Origin: Clostridia bacterium
GTDB lineage: Bacteria; Bacillota; Clostridia; Acetivibrionales; DSM-27016
Reading direction: 5' to 3'
Assembly: GCA_026414765.1 (NCBI GenBank)
Contig: JAOAIJ010000042.1
Span: 171,900-235,899 of the forward strand
DNA length: 64,000 bases
Within the stretch, counting starts at the first letter, position 1, and each line of letters opens with the position of its first letter. This document shows, in pieces, positions 62,476-64,000 of the stretch. Position numbers and translations under genes: made by a program. The notes under the pieces are model-generated. The model made no database searches. It was given only the letters and a program-made list of their open reading frames with translations, and was not told where the DNA came from.

Positions 62476-62961
62476 TTACTTGAAATCCCTACTTGAAAGA
62501 TAAAATCTTGGCGGAAAGAGTCTAGGTATACTATCAGCTCTTTTTATTGGATACACAATATCCCAGCTATCTGCAATAAGTAACTTCTCAGAATCATTCT
62601 CTTCGGTAGGATTATCATTTTTAACAAGCCGACCTCTTATTACAAATGTATTTGTTTCATAAAGCATTATTTCTTCACTTAATTCTTGGTCTGGTGATTT
62701 ACCAGTAATTGATATAAATTCATTTTCACCAATAGAGATTACCTTTTTATCATTATATCCAACTACCATCCACCTAGCACCTGTTACTTGAGTATACTCA
62801 CATATTACAGTCACCTTCCCGTAAGGCACTCCACTACTTGTTTCTCCTTTGGAAGTATTAAAAGTTGCTAACTTTACTGGTTTTCCTGAAAGGGCTAATA
62901 AAGTAACCCCTCTTATAAGCAAGACAACTAATAGAATAACAACTATCTTATTGATTTTCAT
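62476..62961 (-). CDS. membrane-anchored protein, putative Rhs immunity protein
   Basis: The 161-residue protein has one N-terminal hydrophobic helix (IVVILLVVLLIRGVTLLAL, residues 6-24) without a lipobox, then a beta-rich soluble domain (KVTVICEYTQVTGARWMVVG). It lies 55 bp after the Rhs toxin gene and just before a terminator. That is the classic place of an immunity gene, and an anchor facing outside would suit a toxin met at the cell surface. No family is recognised. Confidence 0.62.
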   Translation of the reverse strand: MKINKIVVILLVVLLIRGVTLLALSGKPVKLATFNTSKGETSSGVPYGKVTVICEYTQVTGARWMVVGYNDKKVISIGENEFISITGKSPDQELSEEIMLYETNTFVIRGRLVKNDNPTEENDSEKLLIADSWDIVYPIKRADSIPRLFPPRFYLSSRDFK

Positions 62962-63016
62962 AAATTTACCTCACGTTATATTTTAACTTGGACTTTAACT
63001 TGGTACCAAAGTAAGC

Positions 63017-64000
63017 TTAATCATAAATTCCACTGTAAAACGTTCTCCATTTAACTCCTGGGTTTGCAACAGGATAGTTCAAAGACCCGTTTTTATCAAA
63101 GTTAATTCCTTTTTTTCTCCTTAAGTAGTCTTTAAACTTCCATAACAATCCGTAGCCATCATTAATAAGATTATAGTTTGTTTTACCGTCTACTACTGCA
63201 CTAGCCGTTCCACCAACCCAATTTACCCAGTATTGTGCGAAGCTCTTATTGCCACCAGTACCCGTATTACACGAATAAAACTTAGTAAATACATCACTAG
63301 CAAAAGCATTTTTGTTTAAATCCATTATATCTAGTGTATCAAAATTCATCTTACCTAGACCATAGTCTAGTGCTATATATCCTTTTTTCGCATGACTAAA
63401 GAAAGTAATATCTGTAATTTTATTTTCAGTCTTATTTCTATCCTTGCCGTCATTTATGTAACTCACTAAATCATCTTCATTTTCTATAAGCTTTAATTGA
63501 ATACCTAAGTCATCTGCTGTTTGTTGTATCAATTCTATATCCTTATCACTATACCCGTAATTTACCAATAACCATGTGATATCAGTTTCTCCATTCTCTT
63601 GCCAATCTTTAGCTTGTTTTATAGCAGGTTCTATAAAGTTTCGGGCTGCATAGTTATCATTATGGTTACCACTTATTATGATTGCTTCCAATCCAAAAGG
63701 GTCAATAAACATAATAGGATTGTTATTGGAATATGTGTACCAGTTCAACCCTGCCCCAATTGGGTCTTCAGGTATAAACCTACCTATCCCCGGGTTATAG
63801 TACCTCGCCCTCAAATAAATCGTCCCTGTTTCCTTATCGAAGTATTCCCCGCAATACCTGAACACATTGGTATCATTCTGGTCAAGGTTCTTTTCATTAC
63901 CAAAGGCATCATAATCGTAACTCTTGATAACATTTCCATCTGTTCCAGTTAATTGTACCACATCACCATGAGCATTGAAAAGCATGTACTTCCTGTTATT
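63017..64000 (-). CDS. Rhs repeat-associated protein, C-terminal part with toxin domain; 5' end beyond right edge
   Basis: The frame is open through the right edge (the DNA before the Met at 63985 reads NNRKY), so only the last 328 codons are seen. First comes the Rhs core: NAHGDVVQLTGTDGNVIKSY, YCGEYFDKETGTIYLRARYY, GRFIPEDPIGAGLNWYTYSN and FIDPFGLEA. After DPFG follows a 220-residue variable toxin domain. It has DITFFSHAKKG (His at 63392-63394) and FYSCNTGTGG (Cys at 63269-63271), a His...Cys pair in the order and setting of caspase/clostripain-like proteases. That reading is an inference. The core segment is duplicated at 59189-59420. A putative immunity gene follows. Confidence 0.9.
   Translation of the reverse strand, partial: NNRKYMLFNAHGDVVQLTGTDGNVIKSYDYDAFGNEKNLDQNDTNVFRYCGEYFDKETGTIYLRARYYNPGIGRFIPEDPIGAGLNWYTYSNNNPIMFIDPFGLEAIIISGNHNDNYAARNFIEPAIKQAKDWQENGETDITWLLVNYGYSDKDIELIQQTADDLGIQLKLIENEDDLVSYINDGKDRNKTENKITDITFFSHAKKGYIALDYGLGKMNFDTLDIMDLNKNAFASDVFTKFYSCNTGTGGNKSFAQYWVNWVGGTASAVVDGKTNYNLINDGYGLLWKFKDYLRRKKGINFDKNGSLNYPVANPGVKWRTFYSGIYD

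Noticed and set aside
1..64000. CRISPR arrays, tRNA or rRNA genes
   Set aside because: No regularly spaced repeat series, no cloverleaf-like or rRNA-like stretch was noticed on either strand by reading.

Overview
The window looks like a piece of a low-G+C Clostridia (Firmicutes) genome. The A/T-rich intergenic DNA, strong AGGAGG ribosome binding sites, Rhs/YD wall-associated proteins, NusG-like LoaP remains, EFR1-type ferredoxin/flavodoxin, DUF1848 and many SPASM radical SAM enzymes all fit that group. I would not name a species. Almost every gene in the secondary-metabolite parts lies on the minus strand. No tRNA, rRNA or CRISPR array was seen.

Region 1 (1-12.65 kb) is the start of a trans-AT polyketide synthase: one complete 3265-residue protein (KS-DH-KR-ACP, KS-KR-ACP, terminal KS) and the first 939 residues of the next protein (DH-like, ACP, KS), which runs off the left edge. 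The terminal KS has lost its first catalytic histidine, so the protein junction looks like a split dehydrating bimodule (KS0 at one C-terminus, DH at the next N-terminus).

Region 2 (13.5-23.7 kb) is accessory and housekeeping: a TetR regulator with a membrane protein and a perfect 40-bp palindromic operator, a six-cysteine 55-residue protein, an MBL-fold hydrolase, a Crp/Fnr regulator, an aldo/keto reductase, an intracellular alpha-amylase-like enzyme, an AraC regulator, an FMN reductase, and a MarR/MFS drug efflux pair.

Region 3 (23.7-27.5 kb) is a compact RiPP locus: a promoter, a 67-residue precursor with a Cys-rich tail, a YcaO protein, a tiny ORF, a SPASM radical SAM maturase and a terminator. 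No E1-like cyclodehydratase partner is present.

Region 4 (27.5-42.7 kb) holds regulators, acetyltransferases, a GNAT-methyltransferase fusion preceded by a 44-codon ORF, an ECF sigma/anti-sigma pair, an EFR1/SDR pair, several decayed gene fragments, an orphan Rhs toxin tail with a likely immunity gene, and an ABC-F ribosome-protection gene behind a leader peptide MRIR and a long hairpin.

Region 5 (43.0-59.0 kb) is the most interesting part: one long minus-strand operon that starts with a broken loaP-like gene and a good promoter. It carries a previously overlooked 38-residue precursor peptide ending in CSNCWQGC, four SPASM radical SAM enzymes, a signal-peptidase-like protease, a GNAT, a free acyl carrier protein, a BtrH-like acyltransferase, two ABC exporters, PanD (aspartate to beta-alanine) and an adenylation-carrier protein whose A4 motif has Val where alpha-amino-acid A domains have Asp. 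Together these suggest a hybrid RiPP/NRPS-like pathway in which beta-alanine is made, activated, loaded on a carrier protein and passed to a radical-SAM-modified peptide. The converging ABC-F gene could be self-resistance.

Region 6 (59-64 kb) holds an Rhs fragment, a 2.5-kb IS66 element with a nonsense mutation in tnpC, and the 3' end of an Rhs polymorphic toxin gene with a putative immunity gene; the Rhs gene runs off the right edge.
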